From Flavobacteriaceae bacterium (GTDB lineage Bacteria; Bacteroidota; Bacteroidia; Flavobacteriales; Flavobacteriaceae): a DNA stretch of 50,719 bases. Shown here piece after piece: positions 25,535 through 35,253 of the stretch; position 1 is the first letter of the stretch, and each line of letters begins with the position of its first letter. The position numbers were made by a program, and so were the translations under genes. Below the pieces are notes generated by a model. That model did no database searches, was not told where the DNA came from, and was given only the letters and a program-made list of their open reading frames with translations. The stretch is taken from positions 23,769 to 74,487 of the forward strand of contig JAHEMZ010000005.1 in the NCBI GenBank assembly GCA_024643385.1, in the 5' to 3' direction.

Positions 25535-27391
25535 ATGGCGAATACGGAGCTGAATGATCAAGCCGAAGTCCTAGAGGCGGTCGTTATACGGTTTGTAGGT
25601 GATTCCGGAGATGGAATGCAATTAACGGGAACTCAATTTTCAGATACGTCGGCCATGTTTGGAAATGACATTGCTACTTTTCCGAATTATCCGGCCGAGA
25701 TCCGTGCGCCTCAGGGAAGTCTGTATGGGGTTTCAGGATTTCAGGTCCATATCGGTAGCGTCGAGATCAGCACCCCCGGAGATGAGGTAGATTTGTTGGT
25801 TGCCATGAACCCTGCGGGTCTTAAAACAAACCTGCATGCTGTAAAGCCGGGGCATACGATTATAGTGGATACAGATGCATTTACTAAAAAGAACTTAGAA
25901 AAAGCACATTATGAATCCAACCCATTGGAGGACGGAAGTCTTGCAAATTTTAGAGTGGTTGAAGTTGAAATGACAACACTTACAAGAGAAGCATTAAAAG
26001 ATATTGAAGGTCTTGACAACAAGACCATCACCCGAACCAAAAATATGTTTGCCCTAGGGATGGTCTATTGGATGTACGATCGATCTCCTGAACATACCAT
26101 TGCCTTTTTTGAGAAAAAATTCAAAGGAGCTCCTCATATTATTGAAGCCAATACCAAGGTGCTCAACACGGGTCTTTATTTTGCTGAAACCCTGGAATTG
26201 ATTCCAAATGTGTATAAAATTTCCCCTGCGAAGATGGCACCCGGGAAATATAGAATTGTCATGGGAAATACTGCCACCGCGTGGGGGTTTTTGGCAGCTG
26301 CTGAAAAATCAGGATTGGAATTGTTTTTAGGATCGTATCCCATTACGCCTGCGTCCGATATTTTGCACGAGCTTGTAAAACATAAACACTTTGGTGTGAA
26401 GACCCTTCAGGCAGAAGACGAGATCGCAGGGATCACTTCAGCCATTGGCGCTGCTTTTGCAGGAGATCTCGCGCTCACTACTACTTCCGGACCGGGATTG
26501 GCATTGAAAGGAGAGGCCATTGGGCTGGCCATGATGATCGAATTACCCTTAGTGATCGTAAATGTGCAAAGGGGAGGGCCATCCACGGGGCTACCTACCA
26601 AAACGGAGCAATCCGATCTTTTACAAGCCATGTATGGCAGAAATGGAGAAAGTCCTGTGATCGTAATCGCGGCAAGTACCCCGGCCAACTGTTTTAATTA
26701 TGCCTATCAGGCGGCAAAACTGACACTGGAACATATGACTCCGGTCATTCTGTTGACCGACGGCTATATCGCCAACGGATCTGCACCATGGAAAATTAGA
26801 TCGGTGGATGAAATGCCTGAAATTAAGAACCATATCATAAAGAGTGCTCAGGAAAACTGGCACCCCTACGATAGAGATGCCGATAGTTTAGCGAGAAACT
26901 GGGCAATACCGGGAACCGCCGGACTTGAACATCGGGTGGGAGGTCTGGAAAAGGATCGCATAAGCGGAAATGTTTCCTATGTACCGGAAAACCACGAGTA
27001 TATGACAAAGATCAGAGCTGAAAAGATCAAAAGAGTTCAAAATTATATTCCTGAACAGACCACTGAATTTGCTTCTAGCGGAGATCTTTTGGTAGTAGGT
27101 TGGGGAGGAACTTATGGTTCCCTGCATTCTGCTGTAAAACATTTGAATGAAGAAGGCTATAAAAATATTGGCTATGCTCATTTTCATTATATCAACCCCT
27201 TGCCAAAAAACACGGAATCCGTTTTAAGGCAATTCAAGAAGATAGTGGTTTGTGAGTTAAATGGCGGACAGTTTTCCAAGGTTTTAAAAATGAACTTTGA
27301 TGATCTTGATCTGTCTCAGTTCAATAAAATACAAGGATTGCCATTTGGAAATAGTGAGTTAATGGAGAAATTTAAACAGTTAGTAAAATAA
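25535..27391 (+). CDS. korA: 2-oxoglutarate (2-oxoacid):ferredoxin oxidoreductase, fused gamma-alpha subunit
   Basis: The protein has 618 residues: an N-terminal gamma domain (IRFVGDSGDGMQLTGTQF, about 1-190) fused to the alpha domain, which has SYPITPASDILHELV and the QAEDEIAGITSAIGAAFAG segment near residues 270-310. With KorB it would decarboxylate 2-oxoglutarate to succinyl-CoA and reduce ferredoxin, a ferredoxin-dependent alternative to 2-oxoglutarate dehydrogenase. The exact 2-oxoacid is inferred from the fused architecture. It is the first gene of a run of 14 closely spaced plus-strand genes that continues through the complex I subunits. Confidence 0.9.
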   Translation: MANTELNDQAEVLEAVVIRFVGDSGDGMQLTGTQFSDTSAMFGNDIATFPNYPAEIRAPQGSLYGVSGFQVHIGSVEISTPGDEVDLLVAMNPAGLKTNLHAVKPGHTIIVDTDAFTKKNLEKAHYESNPLEDGSLANFRVVEVEMTTLTREALKDIEGLDNKTITRTKNMFALGMVYWMYDRSPEHTIAFFEKKFKGAPHIIEANTKVLNTGLYFAETLELIPNVYKISPAKMAPGKYRIVMGNTATAWGFLAAAEKSGLELFLGSYPITPASDILHELVKHKHFGVKTLQAEDEIAGITSAIGAAFAGDLALTTTSGPGLALKGEAIGLAMMIELPLVIVNVQRGGPSTGLPTKTEQSDLLQAMYGRNGESPVIVIAASTPANCFNYAYQAAKLTLEHMTPVILLTDGYIANGSAPWKIRSVDEMPEIKNHIIKSAQENWHPYDRDADSLARNWAIPGTAGLEHRVGGLEKDRISGNVSYVPENHEYMTKIRAEKIKRVQNYIPEQTTEFASSGDLLVVGWGGTYGSLHSAVKHLNEEGYKNIGYAHFHYINPLPKNTESVLRQFKKIVVCELNGGQFSKVLKMNFDDLDLSQFNKIQGLPFGNSELMEKFKQLVK

Positions 27392-27392
27392 T

Positions 27393-28406
27393 ATGGAAAC
27401 AACTGCCGAAAAGAAATATACGTATAAGGACTTCGAAAGTAATCAGGAAGTGAGATGGTGTCCGGGATGTGATGACTATGTTATTTTACGGTCCATGCAA
27501 AAAGCCCTACCCGAAATGGGAGTCGATAAAAAGGATGTGGTATTCATCTCCGGAATCGGTTGCTCCTCAAGATTTCCCTACTATATGGATACGTATGGGA
27601 TGCACTCGATCCACGGAAGGGCACCGGCCATCGCCACAGGGGTGAAATTGGCCAATAATGATCTAAGTGTGTGGGTGATCACCGGCGATGGAGATTCCAT
27701 GGCCATCGGTGGGAATCACTTTATACATGTATTGCGTAGGAATATTGATCTCAATATTATCTTATTCAACAATGAGATCTATGGTCTTACAAAGGGTCAA
27801 TTCTCTCCTACCTCACTGGTTGGACAAAAGACAAAATCTTCCCCTTTTGGAAATACACAACCTCCATTCTTACCCGGGGAATTAGCCATAGGTGCCCAGG
27901 CAAGATTTTTTGCACGGATAGGAGGGAACACCCCCAAAGAGATGACGCAGATCTTTATCGATGCTGAAAAGTTCAAAGGGACTTCGTTGGTCGAGGTATT
28001 ACAGAACTGCCCTATTTTCAATGACGGAGCCTATGCCGAATTTACAGATAAGTTAGTTCGTGAAGATAAACAAGTATACGTAGAACACGGGAAACCTATG
28101 ATCTTTGGAAAATCCAGAGATAAAGGATTGATGTTAAAAGGACTTAAACTGGAGGTAGTTACCATTGGTGAAAATGGCATAAGTGAAGCCGATATTTTAG
28201 TCCATGACGCCAATGATGCGGATCCAACCTTGCATCAAATGCTCGTTCGGTTAAAATATCCGCTGGTAACAGGAATCATTCGCAGTGTACATGATAAAAC
28301 CTTTGATGAAAGAGAAATTGAAATGATGAACAAGGTAAAAGCAAGTGCGGTATTCCATAAAACGGACGATCTGTTCTTTTCAGGGGATACGTATGAAGTT
28401 CATTAA
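27393..28406 (+). CDS. korB: 2-oxoglutarate (2-oxoacid):ferredoxin oxidoreductase, beta subunit
   Basis: The protein has 337 residues and starts 1 bp after korA. It carries the TPP site (ITGDGDSMAIGGNHFIH with FNNEIYGLTKGQ) and cysteines for one [4Fe-4S] cluster: C23 and C26 in WCPGCDDY, C57 in GIGCSSRF, and one in QNCPIF near residue 208. Beta subunits of this type transfer electrons from TPP to ferredoxin. Only 11 bp separate it from nuoA, with no terminator, so the oxidoreductase and complex I should share one mRNA. Confidence 0.92.
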   Translation: METTAEKKYTYKDFESNQEVRWCPGCDDYVILRSMQKALPEMGVDKKDVVFISGIGCSSRFPYYMDTYGMHSIHGRAPAIATGVKLANNDLSVWVITGDGDSMAIGGNHFIHVLRRNIDLNIILFNNEIYGLTKGQFSPTSLVGQKTKSSPFGNTQPPFLPGELAIGAQARFFARIGGNTPKEMTQIFIDAEKFKGTSLVEVLQNCPIFNDGAYAEFTDKLVREDKQVYVEHGKPMIFGKSRDKGLMLKGLKLEVVTIGENGISEADILVHDANDADPTLHQMLVRLKYPLVTGIIRSVHDKTFDEREIEMMNKVKASAVFHKTDDLFFSGDTYEVH

Positions 28407-28417
28407 AAACTAAACAA

Positions 28418-28768
28418 ATGGGATCGGAAGCAATATTGGTATTTTTAATAGCCGGGATCGTCCTAGTCGCGGGGGCTAATTTTTTGTCCAATCTAATTTC
28501 TCACAAATCGGACAATCCTCAAAAACGGGAGCCGTACGAAAGTGGTATGAAAACCATTGGTCCCACTTGGGTCCAATTTAAAGTGGGGTACTATCTCTTT
28601 GCGATCCTGTTCTTGATATTCGATGTGGAAATTGCATTTTTAGTGCCCTGGGCTGTAGTGTTTCAGGATTTTGGAACCGTGGCCCTGATCGAGATACTGG
28701 TCTTTTTAGGAATATTGGGTCTGGGGTTATTATATGCCTGGAAGAAAGGAGCATTAAAATGGGAGTAG
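28418..28768 (+). CDS. nuoA: NADH-quinone oxidoreductase subunit A homologue
   Basis: The protein has 116 residues and three transmembrane helices. The [13 protein letters not shown] loop and the [24 protein letters not shown]-type second helix (given here only as a description of the conserved FDVE.AFL.PW core) are diagnostic for NuoA/NdhC. It sits at the junction of the membrane and peripheral arms next to the quinone site. It overlaps nuoB by 10 bp. Confidence 0.93.
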   Translation: MGSEAILVFLIAGIVLVAGANFLSNLISHKSDNPQKREPYESGMKTIGPTWVQFKVGYYLFAILFLIFDVEIAFLVPWAVVFQDFGTVALIEILVFLGILGLGLLYAWKKGALKWE

Positions 28769-29334
28769 ACCAATCAAATAGCGTACCTGAAGATTTTCCG
28801 GGGAAAGTGATCCCTGCGGGAAATGGGGCTAATGTGATCGTTACCTCACTGGATAAGATTATCAACTGGGGAAGATCCAATTCACTTTGGTCCCTTTATT
28901 TCGGCACGAGCTGTTGCGCGATCGAAATGATGCAAACCGGTGCTGCCCGTCACGATTATTCAAGATTCGGATTTGAAGTTGCGCGACCTTCCCCCAGACA
29001 GGCAGATCTAATTATTATTGCAGGCACCATCGTCAATAAGATGGCGCCCGTTTTACGTAGATTGTACGATCAGATGGCCGAACCTAAATACGTGATCGCC
29101 ATGGGTGCCTGTGCCATCTCTGGCGGCCCTTTCTTTTATAACTCTTATTCGGTGGTAAAAGGAGCGGACCATGTGATTCCCGTGGATGTTTATGTGCCGG
29201 GATGTCCGCCAAGACCCGAAGCTTTGCTGCAAGGTATGTTGATGTTGCAGGATAAGATCCGAACCGAGAATATGAAGCATAAAAAGAATCCGATCGATGG
29301 ATTCGATGACGGATACTATAAACTTGAGCTATGA
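28759..29334 (+). CDS. nuoB: NADH-quinone oxidoreductase subunit B homologue
   Basis: The protein has 191 residues and holds cluster N2, the last iron-sulfur centre before quinone. All four ligands are visible: the adjacent C52-C53 in [10 protein letters not shown]118 in MGACAISGG and C149 in VPGCPPRPE. The [13 protein letters not shown] segment is typical of the family. It overlaps nuoA by 10 bp and nuoC by 4 bp, which points to coupled translation of the three genes. Confidence 0.95.
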   Translation: MGVDQSNSVPEDFPGKVIPAGNGANVIVTSLDKIINWGRSNSLWSLYFGTSCCAIEMMQTGAARHDYSRFGFEVARPSPRQADLIIIAGTIVNKMAPVLRRLYDQMAEPKYVIAMGACAISGGPFFYNSYSVVKGADHVIPVDVYVPGCPPRPEALLQGMLMLQDKIRTENMKHKKNPIDGFDDGYYKLEL

Positions 29335-29792
29335 CAAACGAAGCATTACAGTTATTGATCAAGGATTGGGCTCCGGAAGCTGAATTTACGGAGGAAGGCT
29401 CTCAGTACTTGAATGTTTTGGTCAAACCGGAACACCTACATGATCTGATGGAGATATTAAAGTTCAACAGCGAGACATCCTTTGACTACTTGTTCTGTTT
29501 GACCGGAGTAGACTGGGGGCAAGCGCTGGGAGTGGTGTATCATTTAGAATCAACACAGTACAGACATATCATTGTGGTAAAATCACAGACCGAAGACCGC
29601 GAAAATCCAAGGCTTGATTCGGTCTATGACATTTGGGCTACGGCCGAATTCCATGAACGTGAGGTGTACGATTTCTTCGGAATAAAATTCAATAATCACC
29701 CCAATATGAAGAGGATCTTCCTAACCGATGAATGGGATGGTTTTCCACTTCGGAAGGACTACGTAGATGAAATTAATATGGTTATCAAATAA
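29331..29792 (+). CDS. nuoC: NADH-quinone oxidoreductase subunit C homologue
   Basis: The protein has 153 residues and belongs to the 30-kDa subunit family, separate from NuoD here (they are fused in enterobacteria). The signature [19 protein letters not shown] followed by [15 protein letters not shown] is complete. It is a structural part of the quinone-side (Q) module and has no cofactor. It begins 4 bp inside nuoB and ends 6 bp before nuoD. Confidence 0.94.
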   Translation: MTNEALQLLIKDWAPEAEFTEEGSQYLNVLVKPEHLHDLMEILKFNSETSFDYLFCLTGVDWGQALGVVYHLESTQYRHIIVVKSQTEDRENPRLDSVYDIWATAEFHEREVYDFFGIKFNNHPNMKRIFLTDEWDGFPLRKDYVDEINMVIK

Positions 29793-29798
29793 TAGGGT

Positions 29799-30920
29799 AT
29801 GGAAACCGTGATCGCAAATAGCAACTTTAAATCTGAGGAATATTTCATCAATATGGGCCCTCAGCATCCTGCGACACACGGTGTGTTGCGGTTGTTGTTG
29901 ACGATCGATGGTGAGATCATCAAAAAGGTGGAACCCGATCTGGGGTATATTCACCGTTCCATTGAAAAGATGTGTGAACGGGACAGCTATCAGCAAATAG
30001 TTCATTTGACGGACCGCATGGATTATCTCTCTGCCAATATCAATAATGAAGCGGTTTGCCTTACCGTAGAGAATGCCTTACAACTTGAAATTCCGGATCG
30101 TGTAAAAGTGATACGGACCATTATTGGAGAATTAACACGAATTGCCTCTCATTGCCTTTGGTGGGGAGTGATGGGCATGGACGTAGGGGCTTTGACCACT
30201 TATTTCTATGGGTTTAGGGACCGTGAGATGATCAATGATATCATGGAAGAAACCTGTGGCGCCCGACTTACGATGAATTACAATGTCCCCGGGGGATTGA
30301 TGTTCGATATTCATCCCAACTTCGTAAAACGGGTCAAGGATTTTGTTGCTCATTTTAAAACCAAGATCCCTGAATATAATCGCTTGCTCACCGACAACAT
30401 CATATTTCAGAAAAGAACCATGGGAGTGGGTATCCTAACGAAAGAAGATGCTATCTCCTATGGTGCATCCGGTCCGGTAGGTCGAGCATCAGGCTATTCT
30501 TGTGATGTAAGAAAACATCATCCTTATAGCGCCTTCGACCGGGTATCCTTTACAGAATGTTTGGAGACAGAGGGAGATACGTTCGCCCGCTATAAAGTGC
30601 GAATGGCAGAATTGTGGGAATCCCTATCTATTATAGAACAATTGATCGATAATATCCCTGAAGGGGAACATAGGGTGGCCACCAATGCGGTGATCAAACT
30701 TCCCAAAGGAGAGTATTATCAAAAGGTTGAAACCGCCAGAGGAGAGTTGGGTGTTTATATCATTAGCGATGGCGTGAAGAGTCCTTATCGAATGAAGTTC
30801 CGGTCTCCGGGCTTCTCGAATTTATCATTATTAAGTCATATCGCATCGGGAGGTAAGATCGCCGATCTCGTAGCTACCATGGCTACGCTTGATCTGGTAA
30901 TTCCTGATATTGACCGCTAA
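29799..30920 (+). CDS. nuoD: NADH-quinone oxidoreductase subunit D homologue
   Basis: The protein has 373 residues, the 49-kDa subunit family, and shapes the quinone pocket with NuoB. The N-terminal MGPQHPATHGVLR holds the quinone-site histidines and DRMDYLS holds the conserved tyrosine. The family C-terminus DxDR is present (PDIDR), so the protein is complete though on the short side. In bacteria with a 14-subunit enzyme nuoE, nuoF and nuoG commonly follow; here nuoH starts 10 bp later. Confidence 0.95.
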   Translation: METVIANSNFKSEEYFINMGPQHPATHGVLRLLLTIDGEIIKKVEPDLGYIHRSIEKMCERDSYQQIVHLTDRMDYLSANINNEAVCLTVENALQLEIPDRVKVIRTIIGELTRIASHCLWWGVMGMDVGALTTYFYGFRDREMINDIMEETCGARLTMNYNVPGGLMFDIHPNFVKRVKDFVAHFKTKIPEYNRLLTDNIIFQKRTMGVGILTKEDAISYGASGPVGRASGYSCDVRKHHPYSAFDRVSFTECLETEGDTFARYKVRMAELWESLSIIEQLIDNIPEGEHRVATNAVIKLPKGEYYQKVETARGELGVYIISDGVKSPYRMKFRSPGFSNLSLLSHIASGGKIADLVATMATLDLVIPDIDR

Positions 30921-30930
30921 AATCGTAACT

Positions 30931-31995
30931 ATGAGAGTTTCCTTAGGTATCACAACAAACATTCATAATTGGCTCTTCAGCACTATGAATGTTACTATGG
31001 CAAGTTTGGTGGAAATGGTTTTGATAGCACTTATTTATCTCACGGTCTTTGCGGTTTTAGGTTTGTTTTTAGTATTGCTGGAAAGAAGGGTGGCCGCATG
31101 GTTCCAACTTCGGATCGGGCCCAACAGAGTGGGATTTCAAGGGCTGTTACAAACCATGGCCGATGCTTTGAAATTGGTCTCCAAAGAGTTGACCGGGACC
31201 ACAAGAGCCGATATGTTTCTGTACAATCTGGCACCGTATTTTGTCATTATTTCTGCTTTGATGGCCTTGGCTGTGATCCCTTTTTCTTATGAATTTCAGG
31301 CTTTCGATATCAATATCGGGGTCTTCTTCCTGATCGCTGTATCCTCGGTGGGTGTGATCGGTATCCTGTTGGCCGGATGGAGCAGCAATAACAAATTTGC
31401 AATGATCGGAGCCATGAGAAGCGGGGTGCAGACGATTAGTTATGAATTGTCTATCGGACTTTCTCTTTTGACCATGATCTTACTGACGGGTTCACTGCAA
31501 CTTTCCGAGATCGTTGAGGTTCAAAAGAATGGTTGGTTGATCGTTCAGGGCCATATACCTGCAGTGATAGCCTTTATGATCTATATGATCGCCGGAACGG
31601 CCGAAACGAACCGGGCTCCCTTTGATATGGTGGAAGCGGAGTCTGAATTGGGTGCCGGATTCCATACGGAGTACTCGGGGATGAAATTTGCGTATTTCTT
31701 TTTGGCTGAATTTATTAATATGTTCCTAATTGCAGCCATTGCAACCACTATATTTTTTGGTGGTTGGTTATCCCCTTTCGGGATCACTGAATCGTTGCCC
31801 TGGTTAGGCATATTCTGGTTCCTGCTGAAAACATTTGTATTGGTATTTTTGATGATGTGGTTTCGCTGGACGTTCCCCAGATTGAGGGTCGATCAACTCC
31901 TTACATTGGAATGGAAATATTTGTTACCCATCAACCTGGTCAATATTGTTTTAATGGCACTATTGGTTTGGAGTGACCTAACCATAAAGTTTTAA
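30931..31995 (+). CDS. nuoH: NADH-quinone oxidoreductase subunit H homologue
   Basis: The protein has 354 residues and about eight or nine transmembrane helices. It links the quinone cavity to the proton-pumping arm. The motifs LLERRVAAWFQLRIGPNRVG and AETNRAPFDMVEAESELGAG are diagnostic, as is the RWTFPRLRVDQL segment. The frame is open up to a TTG at 30910 inside nuoD, but the ATG at 30931 is the likelier start; an ATG at 30985 is a further possibility. nuoI follows after 5 bp. Confidence 0.93.
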   Translation: MRVSLGITTNIHNWLFSTMNVTMASLVEMVLIALIYLTVFAVLGLFLVLLERRVAAWFQLRIGPNRVGFQGLLQTMADALKLVSKELTGTTRADMFLYNLAPYFVIISALMALAVIPFSYEFQAFDINIGVFFLIAVSSVGVIGILLAGWSSNNKFAMIGAMRSGVQTISYELSIGLSLLTMILLTGSLQLSEIVEVQKNGWLIVQGHIPAVIAFMIYMIAGTAETNRAPFDMVEAESELGAGFHTEYSGMKFAYFFLAEFINMFLIAAIATTIFFGGWLSPFGITESLPWLGIFWFLLKTFVLVFLMMWFRWTFPRLRVDQLLTLEWKYLLPINLVNIVLMALLVWSDLTIKF

Positions 31996-32000
31996 AAATT

Positions 32001-32477
32001 ATGAGTTATTTCTCAGATATATATCACGGAATTAAAACACTGCTTACGGGGATGAGTGTGACCGGGGGTTATTTTTTAAGGTCCCGAAAAGGAACAATTA
32101 CCCAGCAATATCCTGATAACAGAGCCACCTTAAAAATGTTCGATCGTTTTAGAGGAGAAGTGATCATGCCTCATGATGAGCAGAATGAACATGCTTGTAC
32201 GGGATGTCAGAAATGTGAACTCGCATGTCCGAATGGATCCATCGAGATTATCTGGGACAGGGGCATCGATGAGGATACCGGGAAAAAGAAGAAAAAGATC
32301 GACCAATTCGTATATCATTTGAGCCTGTGCACGATGTGCGGTTTATGCATCGATGTTTGTCCGACCGACGCCATTGAGTGGGGTCAGAATTTTGAGAATT
32401 CTGTATATGACAGAACAAAACTTACGAGAGTATTAAACGAACCTGGATCTAAAGTAAGAGCAGGAATAGAAGATTAA
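32001..32477 (+). CDS. nuoI: NADH-quinone oxidoreductase subunit I homologue
   Basis: The protein has 158 residues and binds two [4Fe-4S] clusters (N6a, N6b) through C66, C69, C72, C76 and C110, C113, C116, C120. Between the motifs is a lysine-rich loop (residues 94-100, GKKKKKI), longer than in many NuoI proteins. In an enzyme without NuoEFG, NuoI becomes the likely outer electron entry point, and a basic loop could help dock an acidic ferredoxin; that is inference. It lies 5 bp after nuoH and 4 bp before nuoJ. Confidence 0.93.
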   Translation: MSYFSDIYHGIKTLLTGMSVTGGYFLRSRKGTITQQYPDNRATLKMFDRFRGEVIMPHDEQNEHACTGCQKCELACPNGSIEIIWDRGIDEDTGKKKKKIDQFVYHLSLCTMCGLCIDVCPTDAIEWGQNFENSVYDRTKLTRVLNEPGSKVRAGIED

Positions 32478-32481
32478 CAGC

Positions 32482-32994
32482 ATGGAAAGAATCCTATTTT
32501 ATAGTATTGCGATCATTGTGATCGTGTTTGCGTTGGCTTCCGTAGCAAGTCGCAAAATGCTTCGATCCGTGATCTATTTGTTATTCGTACTATGTGGTAT
32601 TGCAGGACTTTATTTTATGATCGATTATAATTTCCTGGCCGCCATTCAACTTACGGTGTACGCAGGGGGAATAGTCGTCTTGATCATCTTTTCTGTGTTA
32701 CTGGTGCATCATATCGAGCTTGAACTGGAGATCGCTAAATTTCCAAAGCAAATTGCTACGGGACTTTTATGCTTATCCGGTTTAGGGGTTTTTCTATATA
32801 CTCTATACAGCTATGATTTCCACGTCATAGAAAATAATATGACCACCACGACCCAGAGCATTGGCGAGAAATTATTGAGTTATGAGGCAGGGGGTTTTAT
32901 ACTCCCTTTTGAGGTGGTAAGTGTCCTTTTATTGGCGGTAATGATCGGTGCGATCGTGCTGGCGAAAGGAAAACAAAAATCGAAAACGAATTAA
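32482..32994 (+). CDS. nuoJ: NADH-quinone oxidoreductase subunit J homologue
   Basis: The protein has 170 residues and five hydrophobic helices. The third helix region AAIQLTVYAGGIVVLIIFSVLL is reduced here to its key feature, the QLTVYAGGIVVL core with the conserved YxGxi motif of NuoJ. It is part of the membrane arm beside NuoH, NuoA and NuoK. It ends 8 bp before nuoK. Confidence 0.92.
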   Translation: MERILFYSIAIIVIVFALASVASRKMLRSVIYLLFVLCGIAGLYFMIDYNFLAAIQLTVYAGGIVVLIIFSVLLVHHIELELEIAKFPKQIATGLLCLSGLGVFLYTLYSYDFHVIENNMTTTTQSIGEKLLSYEAGGFILPFEVVSVLLLAVMIGAIVLAKGKQKSKTN

Positions 32995-33002
32995 AACGAG
33001 CC

Positions 33003-33320
33003 ATGATAACAGGTATTAGTATCTACGAGATCTTAACGGTAACATCCATTTTATTCTTTATAGGAGTCTATGGATTCATTACACGAAAGAACCTGATCTC
33101 CATCTTGATTTCAATTGAGTTGATCTTAAATGCCTCGGTCGTCAATTTTGTGGTGATCAATAAATACCTCTATCCTGAAAATTTGGAAGGGGTCCTGTTC
33201 GCGATTTTTATCATTGCGGTGGCTGCGGCGGAAACTGCCTTGGCGGTTTCGATCATTATAAGTCTTTACAGACAAATTGGCTCTGTTGAAGTAAAGGATA
33301 CTGAAACCATGAAGTATTAA
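33003..33320 (+). CDS. nuoK: NADH-quinone oxidoreductase subunit K homologue
   Basis: The protein has 105 residues with three helices, normal for NuoK, a relative of MrpC antiporter subunits. The conserved glutamates of the proton path are present in SIELILNA and AAAETALAVSI. nuoL begins 4 bp after its stop codon. Confidence 0.94.
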   Translation: MITGISIYEILTVTSILFFIGVYGFITRKNLISILISIELILNASVVNFVVINKYLYPENLEGVLFAIFIIAVAAAETALAVSIIISLYRQIGSVEVKDTETMKY

Positions 33321-33324
33321 TATT

Positions 33325-35244
33325 ATGAGCATAGACTATATTTTTGCGATTCCCTTAGTTCCTCTCACCTTATTTCTGCTGTTAGGTATTTTATATAAAA
33401 GAATTAAGCCGTCCGTTTCAGGATATATTGGAGTGCTGGGATTGTTATCCTCTACTGTGCTTTCCTTTGTTGCCGCCTATCAATACTTCTTCGTACACGG
33501 TAAGGTGAACGGCGTCTATGAGTCGATGGTGTCAAGCACTGTTTGGATGAACTTCACGCCTACCTTACATATCGATATGGGAATTCTTATTGATCCCATT
33601 TCTGTGATGATGCTGATCGTGGTCTCTGTGGTTTCCTTGATGGTGCATATTTACAGTCGTGGCTATATGAAGGGAGATGAAGGCTATACGAAGTTTTTTG
33701 CCTTCCTGTCGCTGTTCACCTTTTCCATGTATGGACTGGTGCTCGCCACCAATCTTTTTCAAATTTATATCTTTTGGGAGCTGGTTGGGGTTTCGTCCTA
33801 TCTCTTAATTGGCTATTACTACACCAAAGGAACCGCCGTTGCAGCGGCTAAAAAAGCTTTTATCGTCACCCGTTTTGCAGATCTGGGATTCCTGATCGGG
33901 ATCTTGATCATTGGCTATTATACGGGCACCTACGATTTCCAAACCCTTACTGATCCCGAAGGTAGTGCCATCCTCAATTGGGGCGCAACTTCCTTTATGG
34001 GGTTGTCTGTGATCACCTGGGCATTGATCCTAATCTTTATGGGAGGAGCCGGTAAATCAGCCATGTTCCCCTTGCATATCTGGTTACCGGACGCCATGGA
34101 AGGTCCCACTCCGGTCTCTGCATTGATCCATGCTGCTACGATGGTGGTAGCCGGTGTGTTTTTGGTAGCAAGACTATTCCCGATGTTCTATTTTGTTGAA
34201 AATGGTTTTGCCCTGAATATAGTGGCGTATGTGGGAGCATTTTCCGCTTTGTTTGCTGCCATCATTGCGATCACTCAAACCGATATCAAACGGGTGTTGG
34301 CTTATTCTACGATGTCTCAATTGGGTTATATGATGTTGGCCCTAGGTGTTTCGGGTTATGATGGGCATGAAGGAGTGGGTTATATGGCTTCCATGTTCCA
34401 TCTGTTTACACATGCTATGTTCAAAGCATTATTATTCTTAGGTGCCGGTTCAGTGATCCATGCAGTGCACAGTAATTTATTAAAAGATATGGGTGGGCTA
34501 CGGCGCTATATGCCTATCACGAATATAACCTTTCTGATCGCTGCCATGGCGATCGCCGGAGTACCGCCATTGGCCGGTTTTTGGAGTAAGGATGAGATCT
34601 TGGTCGCCGCCTATGAACATCACAAACTGCTTTACTTTGTCGCTGTGTTCGTCGCCGGGTTGACTGCCTTTTATATTTTTAGGATCTACTTCGGAATATT
34701 TTGGGGCAAGGAAACTGCCTACGCACACCCGCCGAAGGAATCGCCCTTGTCCATGACCTTCCCTTTGATCGTTTTAGCCGTGCTAAGTGCTACCGTTGGA
34801 TTTGTGCCTTTCAGTGAGTTTGTGACGGCAGATAATGTTGGCTTTGAGGCGCATATAAACTATCCGCTGGCAGCCATCGCGACCTTGACCGGTTTGATTG
34901 GAATTCTGCTCGCCTGGGCATTCTATAAAAAGACCAGTACTTTACCTGACACCTATGCAAGAACTTTCGGATCATTTTACAAATGGGCCTATCATAAGTT
35001 CTATATGGATGAAGTTTATTTATTCGTCACCCGAAAGATCTTGTTCCGACAAGTATCGGAACGAATCGCCAAATTCGACAAGAAATATGTAGATGGCACT
35101 ATGATCGGCATCGGGAATAAAACGGTACTCACCTCAACGAAGATCAAAGGATTGCAGTCCGGACGAGTTCAGGATTACGCCTACGGTTTTGTGGTTGGAG
35201 TAGTGGTGCTGGCCCTCGTATTCATTTATTTATGGACTAACTAA
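33325..35244 (+). CDS. nuoL: NADH-quinone oxidoreductase subunit L homologue
   Basis: The protein has 639 residues and is the distal antiporter-like subunit with a long C-terminal lateral helix. Conserved features are the helix-5 glutamate in FWELVGVSSYLLIGYYY, GGAGKSAMFPLHIWLPDAMEG-type lysine motif (core GKSAMFPLHIWLPDAM), and HAATMVVAGVFL. The C-terminal extension (about 540-639) with the final hydrophobic anchor is intact. It pumps protons during quinone reduction. The distance to nuoM is 9 bp. Confidence 0.95.
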   Translation: MSIDYIFAIPLVPLTLFLLLGILYKRIKPSVSGYIGVLGLLSSTVLSFVAAYQYFFVHGKVNGVYESMVSSTVWMNFTPTLHIDMGILIDPISVMMLIVVSVVSLMVHIYSRGYMKGDEGYTKFFAFLSLFTFSMYGLVLATNLFQIYIFWELVGVSSYLLIGYYYTKGTAVAAAKKAFIVTRFADLGFLIGILIIGYYTGTYDFQTLTDPEGSAILNWGATSFMGLSVITWALILIFMGGAGKSAMFPLHIWLPDAMEGPTPVSALIHAATMVVAGVFLVARLFPMFYFVENGFALNIVAYVGAFSALFAAIIAITQTDIKRVLAYSTMSQLGYMMLALGVSGYDGHEGVGYMASMFHLFTHAMFKALLFLGAGSVIHAVHSNLLKDMGGLRRYMPITNITFLIAAMAIAGVPPLAGFWSKDEILVAAYEHHKLLYFVAVFVAGLTAFYIFRIYFGIFWGKETAYAHPPKESPLSMTFPLIVLAVLSATVGFVPFSEFVTADNVGFEAHINYPLAAIATLTGLIGILLAWAFYKKTSTLPDTYARTFGSFYKWAYHKFYMDEVYLFVTRKILFRQVSERIAKFDKKYVDGTMIGIGNKTVLTSTKIKGLQSGRVQDYAYGFVVGVVVLALVFIYLWTN

Positions 35245-35253
35245 AAGAACAAT

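Noticed and set aside
30910-30930. TTG start for nuoH inside nuoD
   Set aside because: An ATG at 30931 is available, avoids the overlap and fits the family length.
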